64,000 nucleotides of DNA, from the NCBI RefSeq assembly GCF_023639785.1, contig NZ_CP098325.1, positions 930,001-994,000 on the forward strand. The letters are read 5' to 3'. The position numbers and the translations under genes are program-made. This DNA is from Leclercia adecarboxylata. Lineage in GTDB: Bacteria; Pseudomonadota; Gammaproteobacteria; Enterobacterales; Enterobacteriaceae. Below the pieces are notes generated by a model. That model had not been told where the DNA came from and did not search any database. It saw only the letters and a list, made by a program, of their open reading frames with translations. Every line of letters starts with the position of its first letter. Positions within the stretch are counted from its first letter, which is position 1. Shown one piece after another: positions 51,976 through 63,971 of this stretch.

Positions 51976-52656
51976 ATGACCCGACGCGCTGACCGCCTCT
52001 TTCAGATTGTGCAGATCCTGCGCGGCAGGCGGCTGACAACGGCAGCGCATCTGGCAAACAGGCTGGGTGTGTCTGAACGCACGGTCTACCGCGATATCCG
52101 GGATCTGTCGCTCTCGGGCGTGCCGGTGGAAGGGGAGGCGGGGAGCGGCTATCGGTTGATGTCGGGTTTTGACCTGCCGCCGCTGATGCTGACTAACAAG
52201 GAGTCAGAAGCCCTGATGGTGGCGATCCGCCTGCTCAAAACCTGGGGCGGGGAGTCCCTGTCGCGCGAACTGGAGTCGGCGCAGGAGAAAGTGCTGGCGA
52301 TCCTGCCGGAGGAGAGCCGCCGCAAGGCCGAGCAGACGCGGATCTACGCCCCGGATATTGCCATGCAGAGCCACTCCCGCAGCGGTTTCGATCTGATCCA
52401 CCAGGCGATATCCGCCCAGCGGGTGCTGGCGCTGCACTATCGGGATGAAGCCGGGCAGCTCACTTCTCGCGAGGTACAGCCGCTGGGGCTATTCTTCTGG
52501 GGAGAGCACTGGCTGCTGGCGGCATGGTGCGAACGGCGTGATGACTACCGGTGTTTCCGGCTCGACAGGTGTCTGAATATCACCATGATGGACAGACGGT
52601 TTAGCGAAAGTGCGGACAGGTCGCTGGCAGATTTTCTGCGCAAGGTGAAGCAGTAA
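51976..52656 (+). CDS. WYL-domain transcriptional regulator, YafY type
   Basis: A 226-residue DNA-binding protein. N-terminal HTH_11 (about 5-60: ANRLGVSERTVYRDIRDLS), followed by a WYL domain (about 135-220: ALHYRDEAGQLTSREVQPLG, WLLAAWCERRDDYRCFRLDR). GGAG precedes ATG 51976. Regulators of this type often control the gene beside them, here the VOC gene. Not present at this place in K-12. Confidence 0.88.
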   Translation: MTRRADRLFQIVQILRGRRLTTAAHLANRLGVSERTVYRDIRDLSLSGVPVEGEAGSGYRLMSGFDLPPLMLTNKESEALMVAIRLLKTWGGESLSRELESAQEKVLAILPEESRRKAEQTRIYAPDIAMQSHSRSGFDLIHQAISAQRVLALHYRDEAGQLTSREVQPLGLFFWGEHWLLAAWCERRDDYRCFRLDRCLNITMMDRRFSESADRSLADFLRKVKQ

Positions 52657-52659
52657 AAA

Positions 52660-52730
52660 GCCGGGTGGCGGCTACGCCTTACCCGGCCTACATTCGGATC
52701 GTAGGCCCGGTAAGCGTAGTGCCACCGGGC
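52660..52730. repeat. Paired REP units (BIME-like)
   Basis: Two opposed REP units: GCCGGGTGGCGG...TTACCCGGC and GGCCCGGTAAGCG...GCCACCGGGC, separated by CTACATTCGGATCGTAG, between convergent WYL and tsx genes. Confidence 0.85.
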
Positions 52731-52744
52731 AAAATCCGCACTGA

Positions 52745-53629
52745 TTAGAAGTTGTAACCCACAACCAGGTAACCACCCCAGCCGGTAGAACGCACGCTGA
52801 AGTCACCGTCGCCGAAGTTCAGGCTTGCGTCGTCGTTCCACTGACCACCGTTGTGCCAGTAACGGGCAACAACTGAGTAGTGCCAGTGATCGTAGTTCAG
52901 CGCCAGGATGTGGCTGGAAGCGATAGAGTCATTGGTACGCGCTTTCTTACCGTTCAGGTCACGGAAGTCGTTGTCGCCCAGGTCTGAGCCCCAGTCAAAG
53001 TTGGTGAAGCCGATGTAGCTCAGGTTGCCGCCCCACAGCTGGGTGATTGGCACAAAGTATTTCACTTTGAAACGGTAACCATCCCACTCGTTTTCGTTCG
53101 CTGCGCCATAGTTCTGCCACTGGTATTTAGCATACACGTTCATGGACAGGCTCATCGGCAGACCGGTGTCGATGTCGGTACCCAGACCCATATACCAGGT
53201 GCTCTGACGACCGGACTTGTTGCGGCCCATGTCGTAGATGTAGTTATTCGCGAAGTACCACTCTTTAAACGGACCGAACGCCAGGCTGGTGCCGGTCAGC
53301 TTGTCGATAGAGAAGCGCGGTTCGATCTCCATGAACAGCGGGGAACCGTGGTTCCAGATACCTTTTGCGTTGGTATTACCACCGAAGAAGACCGGGGCAT
53401 CCATATAGCCGTAGAAATCAAACCAGTCTTTCTTGGCAAACGCTTCGTATTCCAGGTAGGTATCGTTACGGATCTGTGGTCCGAAACGGGTGTGGTAGCT
53501 GCCAACGACGTTAACGCTCTGGTGCCACCAGTCGGAAACGTACTCTGGTTTGTCGTTTTCTGCTGCCTGTACGGCGAAAGTAGAAGAGAGGGCCAGCGCT
53601 GCACCGGCTGCCAGTAATGTTTTTTTCAT
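52745..53629 (-). CDS. tsx: Nucleoside-specific outer-membrane channel Tsx
   Basis: A 294-residue outer-membrane protein, same length as E. coli Tsx. Signal peptide of 22 residues ends AVQA-AEN. A 12-strand barrel is expected, with aromatic-rich strands ([20 protein letters not shown]) and a final strand ending GYNF. It lets nucleosides and albicidin pass and serves as a receptor for phage T6 and colicin K in E. coli. Confidence 0.97.
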   Translation of the reverse strand: MKKTLLAAGAALALSSTFAVQAAENDKPEYVSDWWHQSVNVVGSYHTRFGPQIRNDTYLEYEAFAKKDWFDFYGYMDAPVFFGGNTNAKGIWNHGSPLFMEIEPRFSIDKLTGTSLAFGPFKEWYFANNYIYDMGRNKSGRQSTWYMGLGTDIDTGLPMSLSMNVYAKYQWQNYGAANENEWDGYRFKVKYFVPITQLWGGNLSYIGFTNFDWGSDLGDNDFRDLNGKKARTNDSIASSHILALNYDHWHYSVVARYWHNGGQWNDDASLNFGDGDFSVRSTGWGGYLVVGYNF

Positions 53630-53818
53630 AATGATGCCACTGATTTGAAATCCCTTACGGGAGTGAAAAAGGCGCGAATTGCGTTTCTAAATATTTCGTG
53701 TTTCTGGGAGCCTATTATAGGAATCCTTGCTCACAAAAATATGTGTTGTTTCACAGTTCTCTCACATACGTAATCGATTGCGTTCACGTTTGCGTATTTT
53801 TGACGAAGCGGATTGTAA

Positions 53819-53839
53819 TGGCAAACATATTTGTTGCCA
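53819..53839. promoter_or_regulatory. Inverted repeat in the tsx upstream region
   Basis: TGGCAA-ACATATTTG-TTGCCA is an inverted repeat about 190 bases upstream of tsx and 50 bases past the yajI stop. It looks like a regulator site, but does not match the DeoR or CytR consensus I know. Assignment open. Confidence 0.3.
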
Positions 53840-53860
53840 ATGTTTACACTTCAGATAAGC

Positions 53861-53884
53861 GCGGAACGCGAAACACGTTCCGCA
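53861..53884 (-). terminator. Possible terminator after yajI
   Basis: GCGGAACG-CGAAACA-CGTTCCGC-type stem just beyond the yajI stop. On the minus strand it is not followed by a proper T run, so it may be only an mRNA 3' hairpin. Confidence 0.45.
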
Positions 53885-53890
53885 GGGGGA

Positions 53891-54430
53891 TTATTGCGCG
53901 ACGGGCTGAATATCGTGAATGCGGATAAAGCCGAGCTGGTCAGGTGTCATGCCGTTCAGCTGTAGCGGAATGTCGACATCGCTGGGTGCCAGCACGCTGG
54001 CCGGAGCATTAATGAGCTGGGTCTGCACGTTCAGCTCCTGGAAGCTGTCGGTGGTGCCCTGAATCTGACCCCACTCCACGGTGGCGCTGAACGCCGGCAG
54101 CGGGTCGTTGGATTCTCCCTGAATGCGCAGCGTGGCCCGGGTGCCGTCGGCATTTGGCGCAACGTTGACCATCGACATTTTCAGCGTACCAATCTGGCTG
54201 TTCAGTCGGGCCGGGGTATTCGAGCCAGGAAGCAGATAAACGCCGCTGGTTGATTTGGCATTCAGCGCGTTCTGCTGGGTGATTTTGACGGTTTCCTGGT
54301 TGAGCTTGTTCATGGTCGTATTCAGCGAACTGATGCTCTGTTTCATCTGGCGAACTTCGCTTTGCTGCGCGCAGGCGCTCAGGCTAAAGAGGCTTCCCAC
54401 CAGCAGGATCCTCAGGTAACGTCTTGTCAT
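53891..54430 (-). CDS. yajI: Lipoprotein YajI (DUF3251)
   Basis: A 179-residue lipoprotein with lipobox LSAC near residue 20, followed by a short coiled stretch (VRQMKQSISSLNTTMNKLNQ) and a beta-rich domain. It matches E. coli YajI over LNAKSTSGVYLLPG and SDVDIPLQLNG. The ATG at 54430 has AGGGAAA upstream; the frame runs to 54475. Function unknown. Confidence 0.92.
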   Translation of the reverse strand: MTRRYLRILLVGSLFSLSACAQQSEVRQMKQSISSLNTTMNKLNQETVKITQQNALNAKSTSGVYLLPGSNTPARLNSQIGTLKMSMVNVAPNADGTRATLRIQGESNDPLPAFSATVEWGQIQGTTDSFQELNVQTQLINAPASVLAPSDVDIPLQLNGMTPDQLGFIRIHDIQPVAQ

Positions 54431-54571
54431 GGCGATTATTTCCCTGAAATAACGGATTCTGCTAAGGGTAGTCAACGGAGCAGGCCTGCGTATAGATCCT
54501 TTATCTCAAAAACGCTCCTTCTTTGTTGTGGGGCCAGTTCGGGGTAAAATAGAGTTCAGTCAACCCGATAG

Positions 54572-55033
<462 letters not shown>

Positions 55034-55037
55034 GCCC

Positions 55038-56141
55038 ATGCAGGATGAGATTTACATGGCGCGAGCGCTGAAGCTGGCGCAACGCGGGCGGTTTACCACC
55101 CATCCCAATCCGAATGTCGGCTGCGTTATCGTGAAAGATGGCGAGATCGTCGGGGAAGGGTTTCACTATCGCGCCGGCGAGCCGCATGCCGAAGTGCATG
55201 CCCTGCGCATGGCAGGGGAGAAGGCGCGGGGCGCAACCGCCTACGTCACGCTGGAGCCCTGCAGCCATCATGGCCGCACCCCGCCATGCTGCGATGCCCT
55301 TATCGCTGCGGGCGTTTCTCGGGTCGTGGCGGCCATGCAGGATCCTAATCCTCAGGTGGCCGGCCGCGGTCTTTACCGTCTCCAGGAGGCGGGTATTGAG
55401 GTCAGCCACGGCCTGATGATGAGTGAAGCCGAACGCCTGAACAAAGGTTTCCTCAAGCGGATGCGGACCGGCTTTCCTTACGTGCAGCTGAAACTTGGCG
55501 CGTCGCTGGATGGCCGCACGGCAATGGCCAGCGGCGAAAGCCAGTGGATAACTTCGCCCCAGGCAAGGCGCGATGTGCAACGTCTGCGCGCGCAAAGCCA
55601 TGCTATTCTCACCAGCAATGCTACCGTGCTGGCGGACGATCCTGCGCTGACCGTGCGCTGGGATGAGCTGAATGCTGATACCCAGGCGCTCTACCCGCAG
55701 GAGAATGTACGTCAGCCGCTGCGCATCGTGGTCGACCGGCAAAACAGCGTCACGCCTGGACACCGCATTGTGCAGCAGCAGGGTGAAACCTGGTTTGCCC
55801 GCACCCAGCAGGATGACCGCAGCTGGCCGGAAGGCGTGCGCAGCATTATGGTGCCAGAGCATAACGGGCATCTCGATTTAGTGGTGCTGATGATGTTGCT
55901 GGGCAAACAGCAGATCAACAGTATCTGGGTTGAAGCGGGCCCGACGCTTGCCGGTGCGCTAATGCAGGCCGGGCTGGTTGATGAACTGATTGTCTATCTG
56001 GCCCCTAAACTGTTAGGCAGCGACGCACGCGGCTTATGCACCTTGCCAGGGCTGGAAAAACTGGCGGATGCACCGGCATTTAGCTTCAGCGAGATACGTC
56101 CGGTTGGACCGGATGTCTGCCTCCACCTGACCACCGCGTAA
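55038..56141 (+). CDS. ribD: Riboflavin biosynthesis deaminase/reductase RibD
   Basis: A 367-residue bifunctional enzyme: N-terminal pyrimidine deaminase with zinc site HAEVHAL and EPCSHHGRTPPCC, C-terminal NADPH reductase (LGASLDGRTAMASG, GPTLAGALM). It does the second and third steps of riboflavin synthesis. A longer frame from 54948 overlaps nrdR and is rejected. Confidence 0.98.
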   Translation: MQDEIYMARALKLAQRGRFTTHPNPNVGCVIVKDGEIVGEGFHYRAGEPHAEVHALRMAGEKARGATAYVTLEPCSHHGRTPPCCDALIAAGVSRVVAAMQDPNPQVAGRGLYRLQEAGIEVSHGLMMSEAERLNKGFLKRMRTGFPYVQLKLGASLDGRTAMASGESQWITSPQARRDVQRLRAQSHAILTSNATVLADDPALTVRWDELNADTQALYPQENVRQPLRIVVDRQNSVTPGHRIVQQQGETWFARTQQDDRSWPEGVRSIMVPEHNGHLDLVVLMMLLGKQQINSIWVEAGPTLAGALMQAGLVDELIVYLAPKLLGSDARGLCTLPGLEKLADAPAFSFSEIRPVGPDVCLHLTTA

Positions 56142-56231
56142 GGCTTGCCTAAATAGGGAAGCAGTGCGCAAAATATTATGATAAAATCCGCCCCCCTGCG
56201 GGGCCACCAAATGAACCCGTTAAGGAAGAGT

Positions 56232-56702
56232 ATGAACATTATTGAAGCAGCCGTTGCTACCCCGGACGCTCGCGTCGCCATCACCATTGCGCGTTTCAAC
56301 AACTTCATCAACGACAGCCTGCTGGACGGCGCGATTGACGCCCTGAAACGTATCGGCCAGGTGAAAGACGAAAACATTACCGTTGTCTGGGTTCCGGGTG
56401 CTTATGAACTGCCACTGGCAGCGGGCGCACTGGCAAAAACCGGCAAGTACGATGCGGTAATCGCACTGGGTACGGTGATTCGTGGCGGTACCGCGCATTT
56501 TGAATATGTTGCGGGTGGCGCAAGCAACGGTCTGGCGCACGTGGCACAGGATGCAGAAATTCCTGTCGCGTTCGGCGTACTCACCACTGAAAGTATTGAA
56601 CAAGCCATCGAACGTGCTGGCACCAAAGCCGGTAACAAAGGTGCAGAAGCTGCACTGACCGCGCTTGAAATGATCAATGTATTGAAAGCCATCAAGGCCT
56701 GA
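56232..56702 (+). CDS. ribE: 6,7-dimethyl-8-ribityllumazine synthase
   Basis: A 156-residue enzyme that makes lumazine from the RibD product and a C4 unit from RibB; also called ribH. Family motifs [24 protein letters not shown] and NKGAEAA are present. The ATG at 56232 follows GGAAGAG and gives the E. coli length. nusB begins 20 bases later. Confidence 0.98.
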   Translation: MNIIEAAVATPDARVAITIARFNNFINDSLLDGAIDALKRIGQVKDENITVVWVPGAYELPLAAGALAKTGKYDAVIALGTVIRGGTAHFEYVAGGASNGLAHVAQDAEIPVAFGVLTTESIEQAIERAGTKAGNKGAEAALTALEMINVLKAIKA

Positions 56703-56722
56703 TTTTTTGTAAGGGGAATTCC

Positions 56723-57142
56723 GTGAAACCTGCTGCTCGTCGCCGCGCCCGTGAATGTGCCGTCCAGGCACTTTACTCCTGGCAGTTGTCCCAGAACGAC
56801 ATCGCTGATGTTGAATACCAGTTCCTGGCGGAACAAGACGTCAAAGACGTTGACGTCGTGTACTTCCGTGAACTGCTGTCGGGAGTGGCGACTAATAGCG
56901 CGTATCTCGACGGTCTGATGAAGCCGTACCTGTCCCGTCTGCTTGAAGAGCTGGGCCAGGTTGAAAAGGCGGTGCTGCGTATCGCACTCTTTGAGCTGTC
57001 TAAACGTGATGATGTGCCGTACAAAGTGGCCATCAACGAAGCGATCGAACTGGCGAAAACCTTCGGTGCTGAAGACAGTCACAAGTTTGTGAATGGCGTG
57101 CTGGATAAAGCTGCACCTGCGATCCGTCCCCGTAAAAAGTGA
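56723..57142 (+). CDS. nusB: Transcription antitermination factor NusB
   Basis: A 139-residue all-helical RNA-binding protein that joins NusE at boxA RNA during rRNA transcription. GTG start with AAGGGGAA upstream. [19 protein letters not shown] and [15 protein letters not shown] are typical. A terminator separates it partly from thiL. Confidence 0.98.
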   Translation: MKPAARRRARECAVQALYSWQLSQNDIADVEYQFLAEQDVKDVDVVYFRELLSGVATNSAYLDGLMKPYLSRLLEELGQVEKAVLRIALFELSKRDDVPYKVAINEAIELAKTFGAEDSHKFVNGVLDKAAPAIRPRKK

Positions 57143-57149
57143 TCCGCAA

Positions 57150-57197
57150 GCCGGAGTATCGTACTGCCCATCGGGCGGTGCGGGCTCCGGTTTTTTT
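57150..57197 (+). terminator. Terminator/attenuator after nusB
   Basis: CCGGAG pairs with CTCCGG around an inner GCCC-ATC-GGGC hairpin, followed by seven T. Confidence 0.75.
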
Positions 57198-57221
57198 ATT
57201 TTCTTTGCTGAGGCATAACGT

Positions 57222-58193
57222 ATGGCATGCGGCGAATTTTCCCTGATTGCCCGTTATTTTGACCGAGTCAGAAGCTCGCGCCGCGATGTTGAAACGGGCA
57301 TCGGCGACGACTGTGCACTTCTCAATATTCCCGAAAAACAGACGCTGGCAATCAGCACCGACACGTTAGTGTGCGGTAGCCATTTTCTGCCGGATATCGA
57401 TCCTGCCGATCTGGCCTATAAAGCGCTGGCGGTGAACGTAAGCGATCTGGCGGCGATGGGCGCCGATCCGGCGTGGTTAACGCTGGCGCTGACCCTGCCG
57501 AAGGTCGATGAAAGCTGGCTTGAAGCCTTCAGCGACGCGCTGTTTGAACAGCTCAACTACTACGATATGCAGCTGATCGGGGGTGATACCACCGCCGGGC
57601 CGCTGTCCATGACGCTCGCGATCCACGGTTACGTGCCGGCAGGGCGCGCGCTGAAACGTTCTGGCGCGAAGCCGGGCGACTGGATTTACGTTACCGGTAC
57701 GCCGGGCGATAGCGCGGCAGGGCTGGCCATTTTGCAGAAGCGATTTGTGGTGGAAAACGACGATGACGCGGCCTATTTCCTGCAACGTCATCTCCGCCCG
57801 ACGCCGCGTATTTTGCAGGGGCAGGCGCTGCGCGATCGCGCCAGTGCCGCCATCGATCTGTCGGATGGCCTGATCTCCGATCTTGGGCATATCCTCAAGG
57901 CCAGCGGCGTTGGCGCGCGGATCGATCTGAACGAATTCCCGCTCTCTGAGGCGATGCAAAGGCATGTGGATCCCCAGCAGGCCTTACGCTGGGCGCTCTC
58001 CGGCGGCGAAGATTATGAGCTGTGCTTTACCGTTCCTGAGCTGAATCGCGGAACCCTGGATGTGGCGCTGGCTAATCTGGGAGCGCGGTACACCTGCATC
58101 GGACAGATCATGCCGGAGAGCGAAGGGCTGCAGTTTGTGCAGGACGGCGAGCCGGTGACGTTCGACTGGAAAGGGTACGACCACTTCGCGTAA
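57222..58193 (+). CDS. thiL: Thiamine-monophosphate kinase
   Basis: A 323-residue enzyme making thiamine diphosphate from the monophosphate. Family motifs: [47 protein letters not shown] and [10 protein letters not shown]. It ends GYDHFA, two residues short of E. coli ThiL, whose last codons overlap the start of pgpA; here the overlap and pgpA are gone and a REP unit follows. Confidence 0.97.
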   Translation: MACGEFSLIARYFDRVRSSRRDVETGIGDDCALLNIPEKQTLAISTDTLVCGSHFLPDIDPADLAYKALAVNVSDLAAMGADPAWLTLALTLPKVDESWLEAFSDALFEQLNYYDMQLIGGDTTAGPLSMTLAIHGYVPAGRALKRSGAKPGDWIYVTGTPGDSAAGLAILQKRFVVENDDDAAYFLQRHLRPTPRILQGQALRDRASAAIDLSDGLISDLGHILKASGVGARIDLNEFPLSEAMQRHVDPQQALRWALSGGEDYELCFTVPELNRGTLDVALANLGARYTCIGQIMPESEGLQFVQDGEPVTFDWKGYDHFA

Positions 58194-58211
58194 CGTTGTG
58201 CGGCTTGTATT

Positions 58212-58244
58212 GCCGGGTGGCGCAGCGCTTACCCGGCCTACAAA
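58212..58244. repeat. REP unit between thiL and yajO, at the pgpA position
   Basis: GCCGGGTGGCGCAGCGCTTACCCGGCCTACAAA-type unit (58212-58244) fills nearly all of the 64-base gap between the convergent genes. In K-12 the gene pgpA lies here. Confidence 0.85.
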
Positions 58245-58257
58245 TGCGCGTTCACAT

Positions 58258-59232
<975 letters not shown>

Positions 59233-59297
59233 GGTTCCACTCCTGCTGATGACTTAAAACGTACCGTTAAGCATAGCAGGAGCGGAAAGGGGAGGGA

Positions 59298-61160
59298 TTA
59301 TGCCAGCCAGGCGGCGATACGCGCTTCGATACCAGCGGCATCCAGGCCGATTTCAGCGCGGGCTTCGTCCTGAGTACCCTGCGGAATAAAGTGATCTGGC
59401 AGGCCGAGATTCAGCACCGGCACGACTTTACGTTTTGCCATCAGTACCTCGTTCACACCGCTGCCTGCGCCACCCATAATCGCATTCTCTTCAAGGGTGA
59501 TCAGCGCTTCATGCTCTGATGCCATCTCCAGAATCAGCGCCTCATCGAGCGGTTTCACAAAGCGCATATCTACCAGCGTCGCGTTCAGGGATTCCGCCAC
59601 TTTTGCCGCTTCCGGCATCAGCGTTCCGAAGTTGAGGATCGCCAGCTTTTCGCCGCGACGTTTGACCACGCCTTTACCAATCGGCAGTTTCGCCAGCGGC
59701 TCGAGGGTGACGCCCACGGCGTTACCGCGCGGATAACGTACGGCGGTCGGGCCATCCTGATAGTGGTAACCGGTGAACAGCATCTGGCGACATTCGTTTT
59801 CGTCGCTCGGGGTCATAACCACCATATCCGGGATACAGCGCAGATAAGAGAGATCGAACGCCCCCTGGTGCGTCTGGCCGTCGGCGCCGACAATGCCCGC
59901 ACGGTCAATCGCGAACAGCACCGGTAATTTCTGGATCGCGACGTCGTGGATCACCTGATCGTAGGCGCGTTGCAGGAAGGTGGAGTAGATCGCCACCACC
60001 GGCTTGTAACCGCCAATCGCCAGGCCCGCGGCAAAGGTCACCGCATGCTGTTCGGCAATAGCGACGTCAAAATACTGGGTCGGGTATTTTCTGGAAAACT
60101 CCACCATGCCGGAGCCTTCGCGCATCGCCGGGGTCACGGCCATCAGCTTGCTGTCTTTGGCGGCGGTTTCACACAGCCAGTCGCCAAAGATTTTTGAATA
60201 GCTCGGCATTCCGCCGCTGCTTTTTGGCAGACAACCGCTGGTGGGATCGAATTTCGGTACCGCGTGGAAGGTGATCGGATCTTTTTCTGCCGGTTCGTAG
60301 CCCCGGCCTTTTTTGGTCATGATGTGCAGGAACTGCGGGCCTTTCAGGTCGCGCATGTTTTTCAGCGTGCTGACCAGGCCCAGAACGTCGTGACCATCTA
60401 CCGGTCCAATATAGTTAAAGCCCAACTCCTCAAACAGCGTGCCAGGCACCACCATGCCTTTAATGTGCTCTTCGGTGCGACGCAGCAGCTCTTTGATTGG
60501 CGGCACGCCGGAAAGGACTTTTTTGCCGCCCTCACGCAGGGTGGAGTACAGCTTGCCGGAGAGCAGATTTGCCAGGTGGTTGTTCAGCGCTCCGACGTTT
60601 TCGGAAATCGACATCTCGTTGTCATTGAGGACCACCAGCATATCCGGTTTGATATCGCCCGCGTGGTTCATTGCCTCAAAGGCCATCCCGGCGGTGATCG
60701 CCCCATCGCCAATCACGCAGACGGTGCGGCGCTGTTTGCCCTCTTTGGCCGCTGCGACGGCTACCCCGATCCCGGCAGAAATGGAGGTGGAGGAGTGCCC
60801 GACGCTCAGCACGTCGTACTCGCTTTCACCCCGCCACGGAAACGGATGCAGGCCATCTTTCTGGCGAATGGTGCCGATTTTATCGCGACGGCCGGTGAGA
60901 ATTTTGTGCGGATAAGCCTGATGGCCCACGTCCCAGATCAGCTGGTCGAACGGCGTGTTGTAGACGTAATGCAGCGCCACGGTGAGTTCCACCGTGCCAA
61001 GCCCGGAGGCGAAATGGCCGCTGGAGCGGCTTACGCTGTCGAGCAGATAGCGACGCAGCTCGTCGCACAGCTTCGGCAGGCTCTCTTTCGGCAACAGACG
61101 TAACTCCTGGGTGGAGTCAACCAACGCCAGTGTCGGGTATTTGGCAATATCAAAACTCAT
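59298..61160 (-). CDS. dxs: 1-deoxy-D-xylulose-5-phosphate synthase
   Basis: A 620-residue thiamine diphosphate enzyme, first step of the MEP isoprenoid pathway from pyruvate and glyceraldehyde-3-phosphate. The ThDP motif spans [19 protein letters not shown] to VLNDNEMS; the histidine in [11 protein letters not shown] and the transketolase parts [13 protein letters not shown] and [16 protein letters not shown] are present. Third gene of xseB-ispA-dxs. Confidence 0.98.
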   Translation of the reverse strand: MSFDIAKYPTLALVDSTQELRLLPKESLPKLCDELRRYLLDSVSRSSGHFASGLGTVELTVALHYVYNTPFDQLIWDVGHQAYPHKILTGRRDKIGTIRQKDGLHPFPWRGESEYDVLSVGHSSTSISAGIGVAVAAAKEGKQRRTVCVIGDGAITAGMAFEAMNHAGDIKPDMLVVLNDNEMSISENVGALNNHLANLLSGKLYSTLREGGKKVLSGVPPIKELLRRTEEHIKGMVVPGTLFEELGFNYIGPVDGHDVLGLVSTLKNMRDLKGPQFLHIMTKKGRGYEPAEKDPITFHAVPKFDPTSGCLPKSSGGMPSYSKIFGDWLCETAAKDSKLMAVTPAMREGSGMVEFSRKYPTQYFDVAIAEQHAVTFAAGLAIGGYKPVVAIYSTFLQRAYDQVIHDVAIQKLPVLFAIDRAGIVGADGQTHQGAFDLSYLRCIPDMVVMTPSDENECRQMLFTGYHYQDGPTAVRYPRGNAVGVTLEPLAKLPIGKGVVKRRGEKLAILNFGTLMPEAAKVAESLNATLVDMRFVKPLDEALILEMASEHEALITLEENAIMGGAGSGVNEVLMAKRKVVPVLNLGLPDHFIPQGTQDEARAEIGLDAAGIEARIAAWLA

Positions 61161-61184
61161 CAGAGACTCATCGTGGTGTTTTCG

Positions 61185-62084
61185 TTATTTATCACGCTGG
61201 ATTATATAGTCCGCTAGCGCTTCCAGTGCCGAGGTGTCCAGTGACTGTGCGGCCAGTAGTTCAAGCGACTGGCGGGCTTCAGCAATCAGGTCCCGGGCTT
61301 TTTGTTGGGCTTGCTCAAGGCCCAGAAGGGCGGGATAGGTACTTTTGCCAAGCTGCTGATCGGCACCCTGACGTTTACCCAATGTAGCAGTATCGCCCAC
61401 GACATCCAGAATGTCATCCTGAACCTGGAACGCTAAACCGATACTTTCGGCATAGCGATCCAGAACGGGCAGAGCTTCACGTCCTCGCTCACCCGCGCTC
61501 AGCGCGCCCAGACGAACGGCTGCGCGAATCAGCGCCCCGGTCTTGTGACGGTGAATACGCTCCAGCTGTTCCAGATTAACCTGACGGCCTTCCGCCTCAA
61601 GATCCAGCGCCTGACCGCCGCACATGCCTGCGACGCCGCTGGCCATTGCCAGCTCTGAAACCATCGCCAGACGATCGCGATCCGCCACTTCAACCATGGG
61701 GGCATCGCTCAGAATCGAAAACGCCAGCGTTTGCAGGGCGTCGCCAGCCAGAATAGCGTTAGCCTCACCAAACTTAATATGGCAGGTCGGCTGGCCGCGG
61801 CGCAGGTCGTCGTCGTCCATGGCCGGCAGATCGTCGTGGATCAGCGAATAGGCATGGATACACTCCACCGCAGCGGCCGGGGCATCCAGCGTATCGGCGC
61901 TGATACCGAACATCCCGCCGGTGGCATACACCAGAAAAGGACGCAGGCGTTTACCGCCTAACAGTGCGCCATAGTGCATGGCCTCAACCAGTGGAGTGTT
62001 CTGAAAAGGCTGCGGTTCTATAAAACGGCGCAGTGCATCGTTAGCACGCTCGACGCACGCCTGAAGCTGGTTCGAAAAATCCAT
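61185..62084 (-). CDS. ispA: Farnesyl diphosphate synthase
   Basis: A 299-residue prenyltransferase that joins two isopentenyl diphosphates to the allylic primer, giving C15. First aspartate-rich motif DDLPAMDDDDLRRG, second motif QVQDDILDVVGD. Same length as E. coli IspA. Its ATG directly abuts the xseB stop codon. Confidence 0.98.
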   Translation of the reverse strand: MDFSNQLQACVERANDALRRFIEPQPFQNTPLVEAMHYGALLGGKRLRPFLVYATGGMFGISADTLDAPAAAVECIHAYSLIHDDLPAMDDDDLRRGQPTCHIKFGEANAILAGDALQTLAFSILSDAPMVEVADRDRLAMVSELAMASGVAGMCGGQALDLEAEGRQVNLEQLERIHRHKTGALIRAAVRLGALSAGERGREALPVLDRYAESIGLAFQVQDDILDVVGDTATLGKRQGADQQLGKSTYPALLGLEQAQQKARDLIAEARQSLELLAAQSLDTSALEALADYIIQRDK

Positions 62085-62327
62085 TTACTCGGCATCCGGG
62101 GTGAAGGGAGTTGTGGCAGCGTCTTCGTTATCGGAGAGCAGGATCTGCACGCGCTGTTCCGCCTGTTGCAGCTTAACCTGGCCCTGGCGCGCCAGCTGCA
62201 CGCCGCGTTCGAATTCATTAAGCGCCTCTTCTAACGGCAGGTCGCCGCTTTCCAGACGGGTAACGATTTGCTCCAGTTCACTCAGCGCAGTTTCGAAACT
62301 GGCCGGTGCATCGTTTTTCTTCGGCAT
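62085..62327 (-). CDS. xseB: Exodeoxyribonuclease VII small subunit
   Basis: An 80-residue helical protein ([37 protein letters not shown]). It joins XseA to form exonuclease VII. The ATG at 62327 is chosen by homology; the frame extends to 62363. Its TAA ends on the base before ispA's ATG, with no gap. Confidence 0.97.
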   Translation of the reverse strand: MPKKNDAPASFETALSELEQIVTRLESGDLPLEEALNEFERGVQLARQGQVKLQQAEQRVQILLSDNEDAATTPFTPDAE

Positions 62328-62515
62328 AGTGAATGTCTGACTCTCAGTTTTTATCCCTGACATGGTATCGGACTCAGGGTAATTATCAAATAACGCGCAA
62401 TGTGCACAGGAGGCGCGCGATGGTGGTATACTTGCGCGCCTGGATGCAGCCGCGGATGTGGGCTGCTTACTTTTCCATTACAAGCTTAAATGCTTGCCAA
62501 CGAAACATTGCCGCC

Positions 62516-63964
62516 ATGAAGTTTATCATTAAATTGTTCCCTGAAATCACCATCAAAAGCCAATCTGTGCGTTTGCGCTTTATTAAAATTTTAACCGGGA
62601 ACATTCGTAACGTTCTGAAGCACTACGACGAGACTCTTGCCGTCGTGCGTCACTGGGATCACGTTGAAGTCCGCGCTAAAGATGAAAACAAGCGTCAGGA
62701 TATTCGTGATGCATTAACCCGAATCCCGGGGATCCACCATATTCTGGAAGTGGAAGATGTTCCGTTCACTTCCCTGCACGACATTTTTGAACAGGCCCTG
62801 GCGCAGTATCGCGAGCAGATCGAGGGTAAAACCTTCTGCGTGCGCGCCAAGCGTCGCGGTAAGCATGAGTTTAGCTCTATTGAAGTAGAACGCTACGTCG
62901 GCGGCGGTCTGAACCAGCACGTTGAGTCTGCGCGCGTGCGTCTGACCAACCCGGACGTGACCGTTCACCTGGAAATCGAAAACGATCGTCTGCTGCTGGT
63001 TAAAGGCCGCTACGAAGGGATCGGCGGTTTCCCGATTGGCACCCAGGAAGATGTCCTGTCGCTCATTTCCGGCGGCTTTGACTCAGGCGTTTCCAGCTAT
63101 ATGCTGATGCGTCGCGGCTGCCGCGTGCACTACTGCTTCTTTAACCTCGGCGGCGCCGCCCATGAAATTGGCGTGCGTCAGGTTGCGCATTACCTGTGGA
63201 ACCGCTTCGGCAGCTCCCACCGCGTACGTTTTGTTGCCATTAATTTCGAACCGGTGGTCGGTGAAATCCTCGAAAAAGTGGACGACGGACAGATGGGCGT
63301 GGTGCTGAAGCGCATGATGGTGCGTGCGGCTTCGAAAGTAGCTGAGCGTTATGGCGTGCAGGCGCTGGTGACTGGCGAAGCGCTGGGCCAGGTGTCCAGC
63401 CAGACCCTGACCAACCTGCGTCTTATCGACAACGTTTCCGACACGCTGATCCTGCGTCCGCTGATCTCTCACGATAAAGAGCACATCATCGACCTCGCGC
63501 GTGAAATTGGCACTGAAGACTTTGCCCGTACCATGCCGGAATACTGCGGCGTGATTTCGAAGAGCCCGACGGTTAAAGCGGTGAAAGCGAAGATCGAAGC
63601 GGAAGAGGAGAATTTCGATTTCACCATTCTGGATAAAGTGGTGGAGGAAGCCTCGAACATCGATATCCGCGAAATCGCCCAACAGACCGAGCAGGAAGTC
63701 GTCGAAGTGGAGACCGTCAACGGTTTCGGCCCGAATGATGTGCTGCTGGATATCCGCTCCGTCGATGAACAGGATGCGAAGCCGTTTGAGCCTGAAGGTG
63801 TGGAAGTGGCCTCGCTGCCGTTCTACAAGCTGAGCACCAAATTTGGCGATCTCGACAAGAACAAAACCTATCTGCTGTGGTGTGAGCGCGGGGTGATGAG
63901 CCGTCTGCAGGCGCTCTATCTGCGTGAGCAGGGCTTTACTAATGTGAAGGTGTATCGCCCGTAG
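62516..63964 (+). CDS. thiI: tRNA sulfurtransferase / thiamine biosynthesis protein ThiI
   Basis: A 482-residue enzyme for 4-thiouridine in tRNA and sulfur transfer to ThiS. Order: N-terminal ferredoxin-like part, THUMP domain (about 60-165), PP-loop ATPase with [12 protein letters not shown], then a rhodanese domain with the active cysteine in [13 protein letters not shown]. Same length as E. coli ThiI. The frame extends up to 62333 but homology starts at ATG 62516. Divergent from xseB. Confidence 0.98.
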   Translation: MKFIIKLFPEITIKSQSVRLRFIKILTGNIRNVLKHYDETLAVVRHWDHVEVRAKDENKRQDIRDALTRIPGIHHILEVEDVPFTSLHDIFEQALAQYREQIEGKTFCVRAKRRGKHEFSSIEVERYVGGGLNQHVESARVRLTNPDVTVHLEIENDRLLLVKGRYEGIGGFPIGTQEDVLSLISGGFDSGVSSYMLMRRGCRVHYCFFNLGGAAHEIGVRQVAHYLWNRFGSSHRVRFVAINFEPVVGEILEKVDDGQMGVVLKRMMVRAASKVAERYGVQALVTGEALGQVSSQTLTNLRLIDNVSDTLILRPLISHDKEHIIDLAREIGTEDFARTMPEYCGVISKSPTVKAVKAKIEAEEENFDFTILDKVVEEASNIDIREIAQQTEQEVVEVETVNGFGPNDVLLDIRSVDEQDAKPFEPEGVEVASLPFYKLSTKFGDLDKNKTYLLWCERGVMSRLQALYLREQGFTNVKVYRP

Positions 63965-63971
63965 TGGTTGC

